From Micromonospora alfalfae (GTDB lineage: Bacteria; Actinomycetota; Actinomycetes; Mycobacteriales; Micromonosporaceae), in contig NZ_JAKKFH010000025.1 in assembly GCF_022230925.1 (NCBI RefSeq), positions 186,001 to 250,000 of the forward strand: a stretch of DNA of 64,000 nucleotides, read 5' to 3'. This document shows positions 49,236 through 58,128 of this stretch, in pieces. The notes under the pieces are model-generated. The model was not told where the DNA came from, did not search any database, and saw only the letters and a list, made by a program, of their open reading frames with translations. Made by a program: the position numbers and the translations under genes. Every line of letters begins with the position of its first letter. The first letter of the stretch is position 1.

Positions 49236-50261
49236 TCAGCGGCGGCCGGCTGAGTTGCGCTTCTTGCGGAGCTTGCGGTCGTCGCGCAGCTCGACGTACG
49301 GCTCGTCGTCCACAGCGTGGCCGGCCGCGATGGCGCGGCCACGCTCCAGCTCGGCGTCGAACTCCGCCCCCAGCAGGATCGCGATGTTGCTCAGCCAGAG
49401 CCAGACCAAGAAGATGATCACCCCGGCGAGCGTCCCGTACGTCTTGTCGTACGAACCGAAGTTGCTCACGTAGAAGGCGAACAGGCCGGAGATCACCAGC
49501 CAGATCACCACTGCCAGCACCCCGCCCGGGCTGACCCAGCGGAAGCCGCCGTGTCGCGCGTTCGGCGAGGCCCAGTAGAGGATCGCGAACATCAGGCTGA
49601 CCAGGATCAGCAGCACCGGCCACTTCGCGACGTCCCACACCGCGACCGCCGTCGAGCCGAGGCCGATCACATCACCCACCGATTCGGCGAGACGGCCGGT
49701 GAAGACCACTATCACCGCGCAGACCAGCAGCAGCACGCCGATCACCGCTGTCACACCGGCCCGGATCGGCAGCGTCTTCCAGATCGGCCGACCTTCCGGC
49801 ACGTCGTAGATGGTGTTGGACGCACGCATGAACGCGCCGATGTAGCCGGACGCGGACCAGAACGCGGCCAACAGACCGATGATCGCCGCGATGCTGGCGA
49901 GGCTGGCGTTGCGGTCCGCGGTGCCGATCGCCTCGTTGATGATCTTCTGGATGCTGTCGTTGGGCACCGCCTGGTTGACCGTGTCCTTGACGCCCTCGGT
50001 GGCGCTCTCGCCGAGCAGGCCGAGCAGGGAGATCAGCACCAGCATGCCGGGGAAGATGGACAGCACCCCGTAGTAGGTCAGCGCCGCGGCCCAGTCGGTC
50101 AGGCTGTCGTCCTGGAATTCGGTGATCGTCCGGCGCATCGCCGCCTTCCAGCCGCTGCCGGGCAGGTCGGTGGGGCTGTCCGGGCCCGCGTCGGGCCCGA
50201 CCGGCGTGGTGGCGGGATCACGCTCCCGCTCACGCTGGGCGGAAGACTCGTCCGAGGCCAT
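49236..50261 (-). CDS. YihY/BrkB-family membrane protein
   Basis: A 341-residue protein with six TM helices and the family segments DSLTDWAAALTYYGVLSIFP, AFWSASGYIGAFMRASNTIY and LWLSNIAILLGAEFDAELER. The N-terminal 40 residues are polar and disordered; the C-terminus is basic. The transport role of the family is uncertain (once named RNase BN). It is monocistronic with its own terminator. Confidence 0.85.
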   Translation of the reverse strand: MASDESSAQRERERDPATTPVGPDAGPDSPTDLPGSGWKAAMRRTITEFQDDSLTDWAAALTYYGVLSIFPGMLVLISLLGLLGESATEGVKDTVNQAVPNDSIQKIINEAIGTADRNASLASIAAIIGLLAAFWSASGYIGAFMRASNTIYDVPEGRPIWKTLPIRAGVTAVIGVLLLVCAVIVVFTGRLAESVGDVIGLGSTAVAVWDVAKWPVLLILVSLMFAILYWASPNARHGGFRWVSPGGVLAVVIWLVISGLFAFYVSNFGSYDKTYGTLAGVIIFLVWLWLSNIAILLGAEFDAELERGRAIAAGHAVDDEPYVELRDDRKLRKKRNSAGRR

Positions 50262-50325
50262 CGCCCCTCCTCCTGGTCGGCGGTGTCACCTCCGGACATG
50301 CCCCGTCGACGGGCGCGGATAACCC

Positions 50326-51135
50326 CTACTTGTAGAGCAACCTCGCCATTCGGCGAGAAGCCACCGTCAGGCCGACCGCCACCATCGCCACGAGATAGAG
50401 CACGTCGAGCAGCCAGAACCAACCACCACTGCCCAGCGCGACCCCCCGGATCAGGTGCACCGACCGGTACAGCGGGGTGATCTCGACGAGCCAGTGCAGC
50501 ACTGTCGGATAGGCCTGCGCCGGCACGAAGGTGCCGGAGAAGAGAAAGAGCGTGAACTGCGCGGAGCCCACCAGGTCAAAATCCTGCCAGCTACGCATGA
50601 AGGTGGAGATCGCCATACCGAGCGCCCCGAACGCGAACCCGACCAGCACCGCGGCCGGGAGAGCGGTCAGCGCCCGGCTGACGCTGGTCAACTCCAGCGC
50701 GACCATCACGCCGAGGAACGCCGCCGAGTAGGCGCTGCCCCGCAGCATCGCCCAGGCCAATTCGCCGACTGCGATCTCGAACGGCCGTACCGGGGTGGCG
50801 ATCATCCCGTCGTACAGCTTCATGTACTTCATCTTGCCGAAGAAATTGAATGTGGTCTCCGCGAGCACCCCGGTCATCGCCGAGGCGGCGAGCATCGCCG
50901 GGGCCACGAACTCGGCGTACGAGACCAGCCGCCCGTCGGGCAGCGGCAGGTCGCCGACCAGCGCGCCGACGCCCACCCCGATGGAGAGCAGATAGAGCAG
51001 CGGCTCCACGAAGCCGGAGAGCAGCAGCAGCCAGTAGACCGACTTCAGCGCCGCGACGTTGCGCCCGGCCACCGACGCCGACCGCCGGGACGCGGCGGAA
51101 ACGTCGACCAGTCGGGGCAGGATCAGCGTGACCAC
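50326..51135 (-). CDS. ABC-2 type permease (DrrB/NodJ class), copy 1
   Basis: A 269-residue membrane protein with six TM helices, typical of daunorubicin/Nod-factor exporters: GVGVGALVGDLP, SYAEFVAPAMLAASAMTGVL and FSGTFVPAQAYPTVLHWLVE. GTG-type start. It pairs with the permease at 51,239 and the ATPase at 54,682. Confidence 0.85.
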   Translation of the reverse strand: MVTLILPRLVDVSAASRRSASVAGRNVAALKSVYWLLLLSGFVEPLLYLLSIGVGVGALVGDLPLPDGRLVSYAEFVAPAMLAASAMTGVLAETTFNFFGKMKYMKLYDGMIATPVRPFEIAVGELAWAMLRGSAYSAAFLGVMVALELTSVSRALTALPAAVLVGFAFGALGMAISTFMRSWQDFDLVGSAQFTLFLFSGTFVPAQAYPTVLHWLVEITPLYRSVHLIRGVALGSGGWFWLLDVLYLVAMVAVGLTVASRRMARLLYK

Positions 51136-51178
51136 GACACCCTCTCTGCTTGATCTTCAAACGACGAGTCTGTTGGGG

Positions 51179-51240
51179 CCAGCTCGGCCGCCGGACCAGC
51201 TCGGCTGCCGGACCAGCTCGGCTGCCGGACCAGCTCGGCT
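51179..51240. repeat. 17-bp tandem repeat, 3.6 copies
   Basis: CCAGCTCGGCTGCCGGA repeats at 51179, 51196, 51213 and (partial) 51230, with one mismatch in the first copy. The last copy runs into the end of the second permease gene. It probably arose by slippage and may vary between strains. Confidence 0.8.
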
Positions 51241-52027
51241 AGACGACGAGCTTGCGACGGAACGCGCGCACCGCCAGCAACCAGCCGCCGACCGCCCAGG
51301 CGGCCAGGTAGAGCAGGTGCCCGACGATCGACCACTGTGGGGCGACGCCGAGCGTGGCCGCGCGGCACAGGTCCACGGCGTGCCACAACGGCGTCGCGTA
51401 CGCCAGCCAGCGCAGCGCCTCGGGCAACGACTCGACCGGAAAGAACACCCCGGCGAAGAGCGTCATCGGGATGACCGCGAACCGGAACAGCATCGCCAAC
51501 CAGTTGTCGCTGGACACCGACGCGGCGTACGCGAAGGTCGGCGCGGCGACGGCCAGCCCGAGCAACGCCACCACCGGCAGGGTGACCACCGCCCACGGCG
51601 ACCGCAGCGCCCCGAACAGCCCGGTGACCAGCAGGAACGCCGCGATAGTGGTGAGCACCCGGAACAACACGAAGGCCAGGTGCCCCGCCACGATGTCGCC
51701 CACCCGCAGCGGTGACGCGCCCTGCGCAAAATAGATCTTGACCCACTGGAAGTTACTGAACACCGGCCAGGTCGAGTCACCGACTGTCACCTGGAGCGCG
51801 GTCGAAGCGATCAGCCCGGGGACCAGCCAGTCCAGATAACGAACCCCGTCGACGCCCTGGTCGATGTAGGCCCCGACGCCCACCCCGAACCCGAGGACGG
51901 TCAGCACAGGCAGCAGGAACGAGGAGAACACCCCGGCCCGCCAGGTGCGCCGCAGCCCCACCAGGTAGTGCTCGAACACCGCGTACGCCGGCACCCATGG
52001 GAACCGCGCCGATCCCGCCACACTCAC
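51239..52027 (-). CDS. ABC-2 type permease (DrrB/NodJ class), copy 2
   Basis: A 262-residue membrane protein with six TM helices and the matching signatures (GVGVGAYIDQGV, RYLDWLVPGLIASTALQVT, FAGVFFPVESLPEALRWLAY). ATG at 52027 is unobstructed. It likely forms a heterodimeric channel with the other permease. Substrate unknown. Confidence 0.85.
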   Translation of the reverse strand: MSVAGSARFPWVPAYAVFEHYLVGLRRTWRAGVFSSFLLPVLTVLGFGVGVGAYIDQGVDGVRYLDWLVPGLIASTALQVTVGDSTWPVFSNFQWVKIYFAQGASPLRVGDIVAGHLAFVLFRVLTTIAAFLLVTGLFGALRSPWAVVTLPVVALLGLAVAAPTFAYAASVSSDNWLAMLFRFAVIPMTLFAGVFFPVESLPEALRWLAYATPLWHAVDLCRAATLGVAPQWSIVGHLLYLAAWAVGGWLLAVRAFRRKLVV

Positions 52028-52161
52028 CCGATCACCCCGCCCACCGCGCCGGCCACCACGACCTGTCTACCCCCGGGGTACGACAGACCGCCGGTCACCC
52101 TACGACGACCCCGCCGACGTGTCGTCCGGGTTTCGCCACGTCGGTCTGGGCCCCGCTCGTT

Positions 52162-52236
52162 GATCGACTCGGTTTTCAGGAAGTCGCGGTGTCAGAGCCG
52201 CCCTGATGCCCCGATTTCCTGAAAACCGAGTGGATC
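52162..52236. repeat. Inverted repeat, TGATCGACTCGG family
   Basis: Arms 52162-52186 and 52212-52236 (GATCGACTCGG...TTTCAGGAAGTCG and its near complement) differ at two or three bases. The same family occurs at 54503. It lies between the permease and the DUF397 gene. Confidence 0.65.
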
Positions 52237-52255
52237 TTGAGGGCGTGGCCGCTAT

Positions 52256-52447
52256 CTACCGGCGAACGGCGCCGGAACCGACGAATGCGCGCCACGCGTC
52301 AGATGGGAAGACGAGCAGGGGGCCGGTCGGGTCCTTGGAATCACGCACGGCCACCAGCCCAGGCAGGTTGCTGGCAACCTCCACACAGGCACCGCCGCTG
52401 CCGTTGCTGCGAGTGCTCTTGCGCCACCGGGCGCCGGTCAGCTCCAT
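52256..52447 (-). CDS. DUF397 protein
   Basis: A 63-residue product with the full DUF397 pattern: WRKSTRSNGSGGACVEVA, VAVRDSKDPTGPLLVFP, WRAFVG. DUF397 proteins are partners of XRE/DUF5753 regulators in actinobacteria and act in development or antibiotic control. It overlaps the stop of the regulator by 10 bases. Confidence 0.9.
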   Translation of the reverse strand: MELTGARWRKSTRSNGSGGACVEVASNLPGLVAVRDSKDPTGPLLVFPSDAWRAFVGSGAVRR

Positions 52448-53226
52448 GTCTCCGCCACTTCCGCGATCAGGTCGAGGGACTGCTGCTGCGATAGTGCCTC
52501 ACCGCGGATCGACTCCCACACCTCGACCATCTGACGGACGTACTCGGCGCGGTCGATCACCTGCCCGTGGCGCTGCCCGTCCAGGAAGACCACATCTTCG
52601 CCGCTCGCTGCGGTGGCGATCACGAAGGGACCATCGAGCCCAGCGTACGCACCTGCCGACAGCGGCACGACCTGGATTCGGACCCGCGGCAGGGCCGAGC
52701 CGAGCTTCACCATGTGCCGCAACTGCTCGCGCATCACCTCCGGCCCGCCGACGTGGCGACGCAGCGCGTACTCGTCGACGACCACGCTGAGCAGCGGCGG
52801 CCGGTCCCGGGTGAGCACGCTCTGCCGATCGAGCCGGGCGGTCACCTGCTGCTCGACCTCTTCCGCCGCGAAGAGCCCCGCACCGGCCAGGATGGCGCGG
52901 GCGTACCCCTCGGTCTGCACCAGACCCGGCACGTAGAGCGGCTCATACCACCGCAGCGCGGTGGTCTCCTGCTCGATGCCGGCCCAGTCGCGGAACCACG
53001 GCACCACGGCCTCCCGGCTGATCCGCCGCTGGATGCGTTCGAACCGACCGTCGACCCCGAACACGGCGTCACATCGGCGGGCGAAGTCCAGACTTGGCCG
53101 GCGCTCGGATGTCTCCACCTTGGCGACCAGCGCCCCGGAATAGCTCAACGCCTCGGCCAGCGCCGCCTGCGACATCCCGTTGGCGGCCCGGGCCAGTCGC
53201 AGCTCCTCGGCGAAGTGCTCCAGCAT
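52438..53226 (-). CDS. XRE regulator with DUF5753 domain
   Basis: A 262-residue protein. Residues 3-58 are an XRE HTH (ELRLARAANGMSQAALAEAL, KVETSERRPSLDFARR); the rest is DUF5753 (ALRWYEPLYVPGLVQTEGYA, VIDEYALRRHVGG-like segments). It is the regulator half of the XRE/DUF397 pair. ATG 53226 follows GGAAGG. Many Micromonosporaceae carry dozens of such pairs. Confidence 0.9.
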   Translation of the reverse strand: MLEHFAEELRLARAANGMSQAALAEALSYSGALVAKVETSERRPSLDFARRCDAVFGVDGRFERIQRRISREAVVPWFRDWAGIEQETTALRWYEPLYVPGLVQTEGYARAILAGAGLFAAEEVEQQVTARLDRQSVLTRDRPPLLSVVVDEYALRRHVGGPEVMREQLRHMVKLGSALPRVRIQVVPLSAGAYAGLDGPFVIATAASGEDVVFLDGQRHGQVIDRAEYVRQMVEVWESIRGEALSQQQSLDLIAEVAETWS

Positions 53227-53393
53227 GGACGAACCTTCCACGGACAACCCCCGTACATTCCCGTACCGTGCCGGGCCGATCGCCGTACGCGCTGGTCGTC
53301 GGCGTGCGGAACCTCCCACCGTAGTCGGATCCTCACCAGACTGTCACGCAGCGGGACCGCTCACGGGATCCAGACGGCGGGCGGAACCAGGCC

Positions 53394-53429
53394 GGGAGCG
53401 CCCCGTGACCCCCGATCCGGGGCGCTCCC
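53394..53429 (+). promoter_or_regulatory. Leader hairpin before a small gene pair
   Basis: GGGAGCGCCCCG and CGGGGCGCTCCC pair around 12 bases. It stands just before the strong ribosome binding site at 53441 and may be a transcription attenuator or an RNA stability element. Confidence 0.5.
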
Positions 53430-53452
53430 ACCCACCCGATGGAGGTTCACTC

Positions 53453-53494
53453 GTGCGACTGACCTGGTCGGCTCATCACGGCGGCGGGCACTGA
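53453..53494 (+). CDS. Tiny upstream ORF, 13 residues
   Basis: GTG follows GGAGG by seven bases and encodes MRLTWSAHHGGGH. Its stop is coupled by TGATG to the next gene. It has the best translation signal in the neighbourhood, so it likely drives translation of that gene. Confidence 0.5.
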   Translation: MRLTWSAHHGGGH

Positions 53495-53730
53495 TGCCGC
53501 GGTACCGCCCGCACGTGGCGGCACGCCCGTCCTGGCGCTGCCGGGTCTGCGGCGCGGCGTGGCCCTGCTCGCCGGCCCGGCTGGCGCTGCTCGGCGAGTA
53601 CCGCGAGGACCGGATCGGCCTGCTCATCTACCTCGCCGCGTTGCTCTACGAGGCGGCCGGGGATCTCGCCGGACAGGCCGGTCAGGACCGGCTGACCGAT
53701 CGATTCATCACCTGGGCCAGAGCCCGTTGA
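53494..53730 (+). CDS. Small conserved Micromonospora-type protein, 78 aa
   Basis: An N-terminal Cys pair (WRCRVCGAAWPCSP) precedes an amphipathic helix (LALLGEYREDRIGLLIYLAA). The family is seen as a small hypothetical protein next to XRE/DUF397 genes; activity is unknown. It starts one base inside the stop of the upstream ORF. Confidence 0.6.
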   Translation: MPRYRPHVAARPSWRCRVCGAAWPCSPARLALLGEYREDRIGLLIYLAALLYEAAGDLAGQAGQDRLTDRFITWARAR

Positions 53731-53734
53731 GCGT

Positions 53735-53796
53735 GATCGTTGGCAGATCAAAGTGCTCGACACGCGGGAACGGTTGTTGCTGAGCTGCCAACGATC
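53735..53796. repeat. Inverted repeat GATCGTTGGCAG
   Basis: Arms 53735-53746 and 53785-53796 are exact complements around 38 bases; another GATCG copy follows at 53815. It lies between convergent genes. Confidence 0.6.
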
Positions 53797-53840
53797 GGAC
53801 CCGCGAACCATCAACGATCGGGCCTGTGGTCTGCGCGCGG

Positions 53841-54380
53841 TCAGGCCGGTCGGTACGCGCGGACCAGCGCCTGCACGGCGTAACCGAGCAGCAGCAGTCC
53901 CGCGCCGACGCCGACCACCAGACCGGCGGAGACCGCCGAGGCGAGGCCGGTGACGAGACCCGCCACCGCCACCAGGCACAGCGCGGCACCGAGCGGGCGA
54001 AGCAGCGGGTCCCGCAGGAGCGGGGCGAGCGGGAAGAAGTGCAGACCGACCACCAGGCAGACCAGCACGGGAACGTACTCGGACCAGTTGGCCGCTACCA
54101 GCACCGCGGCACCCAGCCCGGCGGCGGCGAACTCGGCCCCGACGATGAGCAGGTACGGGCGGTCGGCGGCCCGGTCCCGGGGGCTGCCGGCCCGCCGCAG
54201 TCGGGAGGACAGCACACCGCCCAGCGCGGCGGTGAGCAGCGCGACGATGCTGCCCACCACGAGCAGGGCACGCAGCGGCTGCTCCACCGCCGGGACACTG
54301 AACCAGACCATCGCGAAGATGCCCAGGTAGACGGCGGTCAGCCCGGCCTGACGTCGGTTGGCGGCCACCAGATCAGACAT
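53841..54380 (-). CDS. Unidentified polytopic membrane protein, 179 aa
   Basis: Five or six TM helices are visible (AVYLGIFAMVWFSVPA, LLVVGSIVALLTAALGGVL, LLIVGAEFAAAGLGAAVL, VPVLVCLVVGLHFFPLAP, LGAALCLVAVAGLVTGLA, AGLVVGVGAGLLLLGYAV). No motif identifies a substrate. ATG start. It lies between the permeases and the ATPase of the exporter, but an involvement is not shown. Confidence 0.65.
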   Translation of the reverse strand: MSDLVAANRRQAGLTAVYLGIFAMVWFSVPAVEQPLRALLVVGSIVALLTAALGGVLSSRLRRAGSPRDRAADRPYLLIVGAEFAAAGLGAAVLVAANWSEYVPVLVCLVVGLHFFPLAPLLRDPLLRPLGAALCLVAVAGLVTGLASAVSAGLVVGVGAGLLLLGYAVQALVRAYRPA

Positions 54381-54681
54381 GAAACTCCCCCGTGTTACGA
54401 CAGATCGGCGGTCACCCTACGACGTTCCCGTCGACTTGTCGCCCGCGTTCCACCCAGTCGTCAGGGCCCGGCCCACGGCCTGGCGCTCTCGGGTTCCAGC
54501 TCCCTGATCGACTCGGGTTTCAGGAAATCGGGCTGCCCGCTCCGCCGTATCACCCCGACTTTCAGGAAGCCGAGTCGATCAAGCGGGGGCCGGGGCGACA
54601 CGAAGCCGAGTCGATCAAGCGGGGCCGGGGCGATACGCCGAAGATGTCGCGGGCTGAGCCGTCAACGGTCCTCGTGGCCCG
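54381..54681. repeat. Repeat-rich gap with TGATCGACTCGG family and tandem copies
   Basis: An imperfect inverted repeat spans 54503-54582 (TGATCGACTCGGGTTTCAGG and its degenerate complement). After it, GAAGCCGAGTCGATCAAGCG appears twice in tandem at 54567 and 54602, each followed by GGGGCCGGGGCGA-like sequence. No gene. The same family occurs at 52162, and its TGATCGAC core recurs at 25521. Confidence 0.6.
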
Positions 54682-55614
54682 TCAGTCGACCAGGGTGCGG
54701 CCGGTCAGGTGCAGGAAGACATCCTCCAGGCCGCTGCGCCGGACCAGCACGTTCGCCGGCTGGAGGCCCAGCGCGGTGACCTCGGCGACCGCCGCGTCGC
54801 CGTCGGGCACGTAGAGCAGGACCCGGTCGGGCAACACCTCGACCCGCTCCCCCAGCCCGTCGAGCTTGCCGGCGAACGGTTCCTGCGACTCGGCGGCGAA
54901 GCGCAGCTCGACCACCTCACGGGTCGAGTGCTGCTCGATCAGCGCCCGGGGCGAGCCCTCCGCGACGATCCGGCCGCCGTCCATCACCACCAGGCGGTCA
55001 CAGAGCTGCTCGGCCTCGTCCATGTAGTGCGTGGTGAGCACCAGCGTGACGCCCTGCTGCTTGAGCCGGAACAGCCGCTCCCACACCAGGTGCCGGGCCT
55101 GCGGGTCGAGCCCGGTGGTCGGCTCGTCGAGCAGCACGATCTCCGGATCGTTCACCAGCGCGCGGGCGATGGTCAGCCGACGCTTCATCCCACCGGACAG
55201 CGGCTCGACCTTGCTGTCGGCCCGTTCGGTGAGCTGGACGAAGTCGAGCAGCTCGGCGGCGCGCTCCCGGGCCGCCCGCCGGGAGATGCCGAAGTAGCGG
55301 GCGTAGACAGTGAGATTTTCCCGGACGGTCAGCTCCGGATCGAGATTGTCCAGCTGGGGGCACACCCCGAGCCGCGCCCGGATCGCCGGCCCGTCAGCCA
55401 CCGGATCCATGTCGAGGATGCGCAACTCACCCCCGCTGGGTGGGGAGATGCAGCCGACCATCCGCATGGTGGACGACTTGCCCGCGCCGTTGGGCCCGAG
55501 GAAGCCGAACGCCTCACCCGGCAGCACCTCGACGTCGATGCCGTCCACGGCGGTGAAATCGCCGAACCGCTTCACCAGCCCGCGAGCCTGAATCAGTGGT
55601 CGCTCCGAAGTCAC
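54682..55614 (-). CDS. ABC-2 exporter ATPase (DrrA class)
   Basis: A 310-residue ATPase with Walker A (GPNGAGKSS), Q-loop (PQLDNLD), signature (LSGGMKR), Walker B (IVLLDEPTTGLDP) and the H-loop (LTTHYMDEAEQLCDRL). The C-terminus carries the daunorubicin-type region (LEDVFLHLTGRTLVD). It fits the two permeases at 50,326 and 51,239. Start is ATG. Confidence 0.9.
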   Translation of the reverse strand: MTSERPLIQARGLVKRFGDFTAVDGIDVEVLPGEAFGFLGPNGAGKSSTMRMVGCISPPSGGELRILDMDPVADGPAIRARLGVCPQLDNLDPELTVRENLTVYARYFGISRRAARERAAELLDFVQLTERADSKVEPLSGGMKRRLTIARALVNDPEIVLLDEPTTGLDPQARHLVWERLFRLKQQGVTLVLTTHYMDEAEQLCDRLVVMDGGRIVAEGSPRALIEQHSTREVVELRFAAESQEPFAGKLDGLGERVEVLPDRVLLYVPDGDAAVAEVTALGLQPANVLVRRSGLEDVFLHLTGRTLVD

Positions 55615-55758
55615 CGCCCGACCCTAACCGCCGGGTCCGACACCCCTCCACGCAAATATTCGCCGGCGACCGGCCGGCCGTCGACATGCCGATACCGCCG
55701 ACGGCGAAACACCGATCAATGCCCCACCGGTCAGCTGATCGACGTGTATCGTCCTCTC

Positions 55759-58128
55759 GTGTCGCCCATCAGCTCCCCCGATGGTTCGCCGTCACCTGCG
55801 CGACCAGCCAACTCTCCCGTTGATGGGCCCGCAGCGACGCCCGACGGCGGGCCACCCCGACCAAGGTCGGGAGCCGACCCGGCAGAGCCCGACAGCGCCC
55901 ACCCGCCCAACCCCACCACCCTCGCAACCGAGCCCGACCCGAGCGAGCCCGGCACCACGACCGAGCCTGGCACCACAAGCGAGCCCGGCACCACAAGCGA
56001 GCCTGGCACCACAAGCGAGCCTGGTGCCGCCGAGCGGGCGACTCGGGACCTGGCCGCCCAGTTCGAGGACGAGAAACCGGGACGGGTGCTCTCCGGGCCG
56101 GCGGGCCTGCTCCTCACCGCGGCGGCGCTGGCGGTCGGCGCTCTCGCCCTGTGGCAGGTGTTCCGCCCTCTGTCGCAGGGCAGCAAGTATTACCTGATCA
56201 TCTTCCTGGCCGGCGTACTCCCGCTGGTCTTCCTCGCCTACCCGGCCGACCTGCGGCTGCCGGCCCGCCTACGCTTCTGGCGACGAGGCACCAGTCGCGC
56301 CGGGGCCACCGACAGCGACAGGGGCACTCCGGCACTCGTGTCGTCGGGGCCCACAGTGACCGACTGGGCTCTGGTCGTCCTGGCGGTCGCCGCCTGTCTC
56401 TACCCCGTCCTGCCGATCCGGATCGGCAGCGGTGGCGGCGGCTACAACGCGTTCCTCGACCGGCAGGGTCTGCTGACGCCGACGGATCTGGTGTTCGGCA
56501 CCATCCTGCTGCTTCTGCTGCTGGAAGCGTGTCGACGTGCCACCGGTTGGATCCTGCCGGCGGTCTGCCTGCTGTTCCTCGGCTACGGCTACTACGGCGG
56601 GTTGTTGCCGCAGTCCTGGCCGGTCGCGCACGCCGGGCTCGACTTCAGTCAACTGGTCGACGCGTTCTACAACTCCGACAGCGGCTTCTACGGCACGCCA
56701 CTCGACGTGGCCGCCTCGTACATCGTGCTGTTCACCATCTACGGCGCGGTGCTGGAGTTGTCCGGGGCCGGGCGGTTCTTCGTCGAGTTGTCGGCGGCGG
56801 CGTTCCGTCGCTCGCGTACCGCCGCCGGCCGGACGGCGGTGGCCTCGGGTTTCCTGCTCGGCACCGTCTCCGGTTCCGGGGCGGCGACGACGGTGAGCAT
56901 CGGCGCGGTCACCTGGCCGCTGCTGCGCCGCGCCGGTTACCCGCCGGAGCGGGCCGGCGGCATGCTGGCCGCGGCCGGGGTGGGCGCCATCCTGTCCCCG
57001 CCCACACTGGGCGCGGCGGCGTTCATCATCGCCGAGTACCTGGGAGTCTCGTACCTTCAGGTGCTGGGCTGGGCGACGGTGCCGACGGTGCTCTACTACC
57101 TCGGCATCCTGCTCGCCGTGGAGATCGACGCGCGCCGGTCCGGCGTACGCCCCGTGGTGATCGACGTCGGCTCGCCCTGGCGGCTGCTGGCCCGGTTCGG
57201 GTACCACTTCGCCTCACTGATCGCCATCATCGTCCTCCTCGCGGTCGGCGTGTCCGCGACGAGGGCTGTCGTCTACGCCATCGTGCTCACCGTCGCGTTG
57301 TCCTTCCTGGCCCCCAGGAACGAGGACCGCGCGCACCGACTCACCCCGGGCCGGCTGGTGACAGCGCTCGTCACCGGCGTACGCGGCGTCCTCGCCGTCA
57401 CGGCGGTCTGCGCCGCCGCCGGCATCATCACGGCGACCACGACGAAGACCGGCCTCGGACCGCAGGCGGCGGCGCTGCTGATCGGTGGGGCGCAGGCGGC
57501 CACGTCGGACCCGACGCTGGTGCTGGTGCTCACCGCGCTGCTCGCCGCCGTCGCGCTCAGCCTGCTGGGCCTGGCCGTGCCGGTCACCGCGTCGTTCGTG
57601 ATCGGTTGGGTGATCGTCGGTCCGGCCCTGCTCGACCTGGGCGTCACCGCGCCGGCGGCGGCGATGTTCGTCTTCTACTTCGCGGTGCTGTCCGAGGTGT
57701 CCCCACCGACCGCGCTCGCCGCGGTGGCCGCCGCCGCTGTCACCGGCGGCCGGCTGGTGCCGACCATGTGGCAGACCCTGCGGTACGCGCTGCCGGCGTA
57801 CCTGACTCCGATCGCGTTCGTCATCACGCCGGCCGGGCTCGGTCTGCTCGGCATCGGTGGCGTCCAGCGGATCGCCTTCGCCGCCGGAGTCACAGCGTTC
57901 AGCGTGGCGGTGCTCGCCGTCGCCGCCGGTGGCTGGCTGCCCGGCGTGGGCCCGGCCGGCGCCCCGGAACGGGTGCTGGGCGCCCTCGCCGGTGTCACAT
58001 TGCTCTGGCTCGAACCAGTGCCGGTCACTGTCGGCGCGGCACTGGCCGTCGTCGCGGCGGCGGGCGTGTTCATCCGACGCGGCGCCGCCGGCCGGTCATC
58101 GTCCAATCCTGTGGAGGAACAACTGTGA
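55759..58128 (+). CDS. TAXI-type TRAP transporter fused permease (4TM/12TM)
   Basis: A 789-residue protein. The first 90 residues are disordered, with an 18-bp tandem DNA repeat encoding EPGTTS units at about 55,950-56,025. A small 4TM-like region leads into the large 12TM part (GILPAVCLLFLGYGYYGG-like, ASGFLLGTVSGSGAATTVSI, PPERAGGMLAAAGVGAILSP, VFYFAVLSEVSPPTALAAVA). GTG 55759 has no ribosome binding site, so it may be leaderless. It should import an organic acid with the binding protein that follows. Confidence 0.85.
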   Translation: MSPISSPDGSPSPARPANSPVDGPAATPDGGPPRPRSGADPAEPDSAHPPNPTTLATEPDPSEPGTTTEPGTTSEPGTTSEPGTTSEPGAAERATRDLAAQFEDEKPGRVLSGPAGLLLTAAALAVGALALWQVFRPLSQGSKYYLIIFLAGVLPLVFLAYPADLRLPARLRFWRRGTSRAGATDSDRGTPALVSSGPTVTDWALVVLAVAACLYPVLPIRIGSGGGGYNAFLDRQGLLTPTDLVFGTILLLLLLEACRRATGWILPAVCLLFLGYGYYGGLLPQSWPVAHAGLDFSQLVDAFYNSDSGFYGTPLDVAASYIVLFTIYGAVLELSGAGRFFVELSAAAFRRSRTAAGRTAVASGFLLGTVSGSGAATTVSIGAVTWPLLRRAGYPPERAGGMLAAAGVGAILSPPTLGAAAFIIAEYLGVSYLQVLGWATVPTVLYYLGILLAVEIDARRSGVRPVVIDVGSPWRLLARFGYHFASLIAIIVLLAVGVSATRAVVYAIVLTVALSFLAPRNEDRAHRLTPGRLVTALVTGVRGVLAVTAVCAAAGIITATTTKTGLGPQAAALLIGGAQAATSDPTLVLVLTALLAAVALSLLGLAVPVTASFVIGWVIVGPALLDLGVTAPAAAMFVFYFAVLSEVSPPTALAAVAAAAVTGGRLVPTMWQTLRYALPAYLTPIAFVITPAGLGLLGIGGVQRIAFAAGVTAFSVAVLAVAAGGWLPGVGPAGAPERVLGALAGVTLLWLEPVPVTVGAALAVVAAAGVFIRRGAAGRSSSNPVEEQL

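Noticed and set aside
51179..51240. Possible CRISPR-like array
   Set aside because: Units are contiguous with no spacers and only 17 bases long; it is a tandem repeat.
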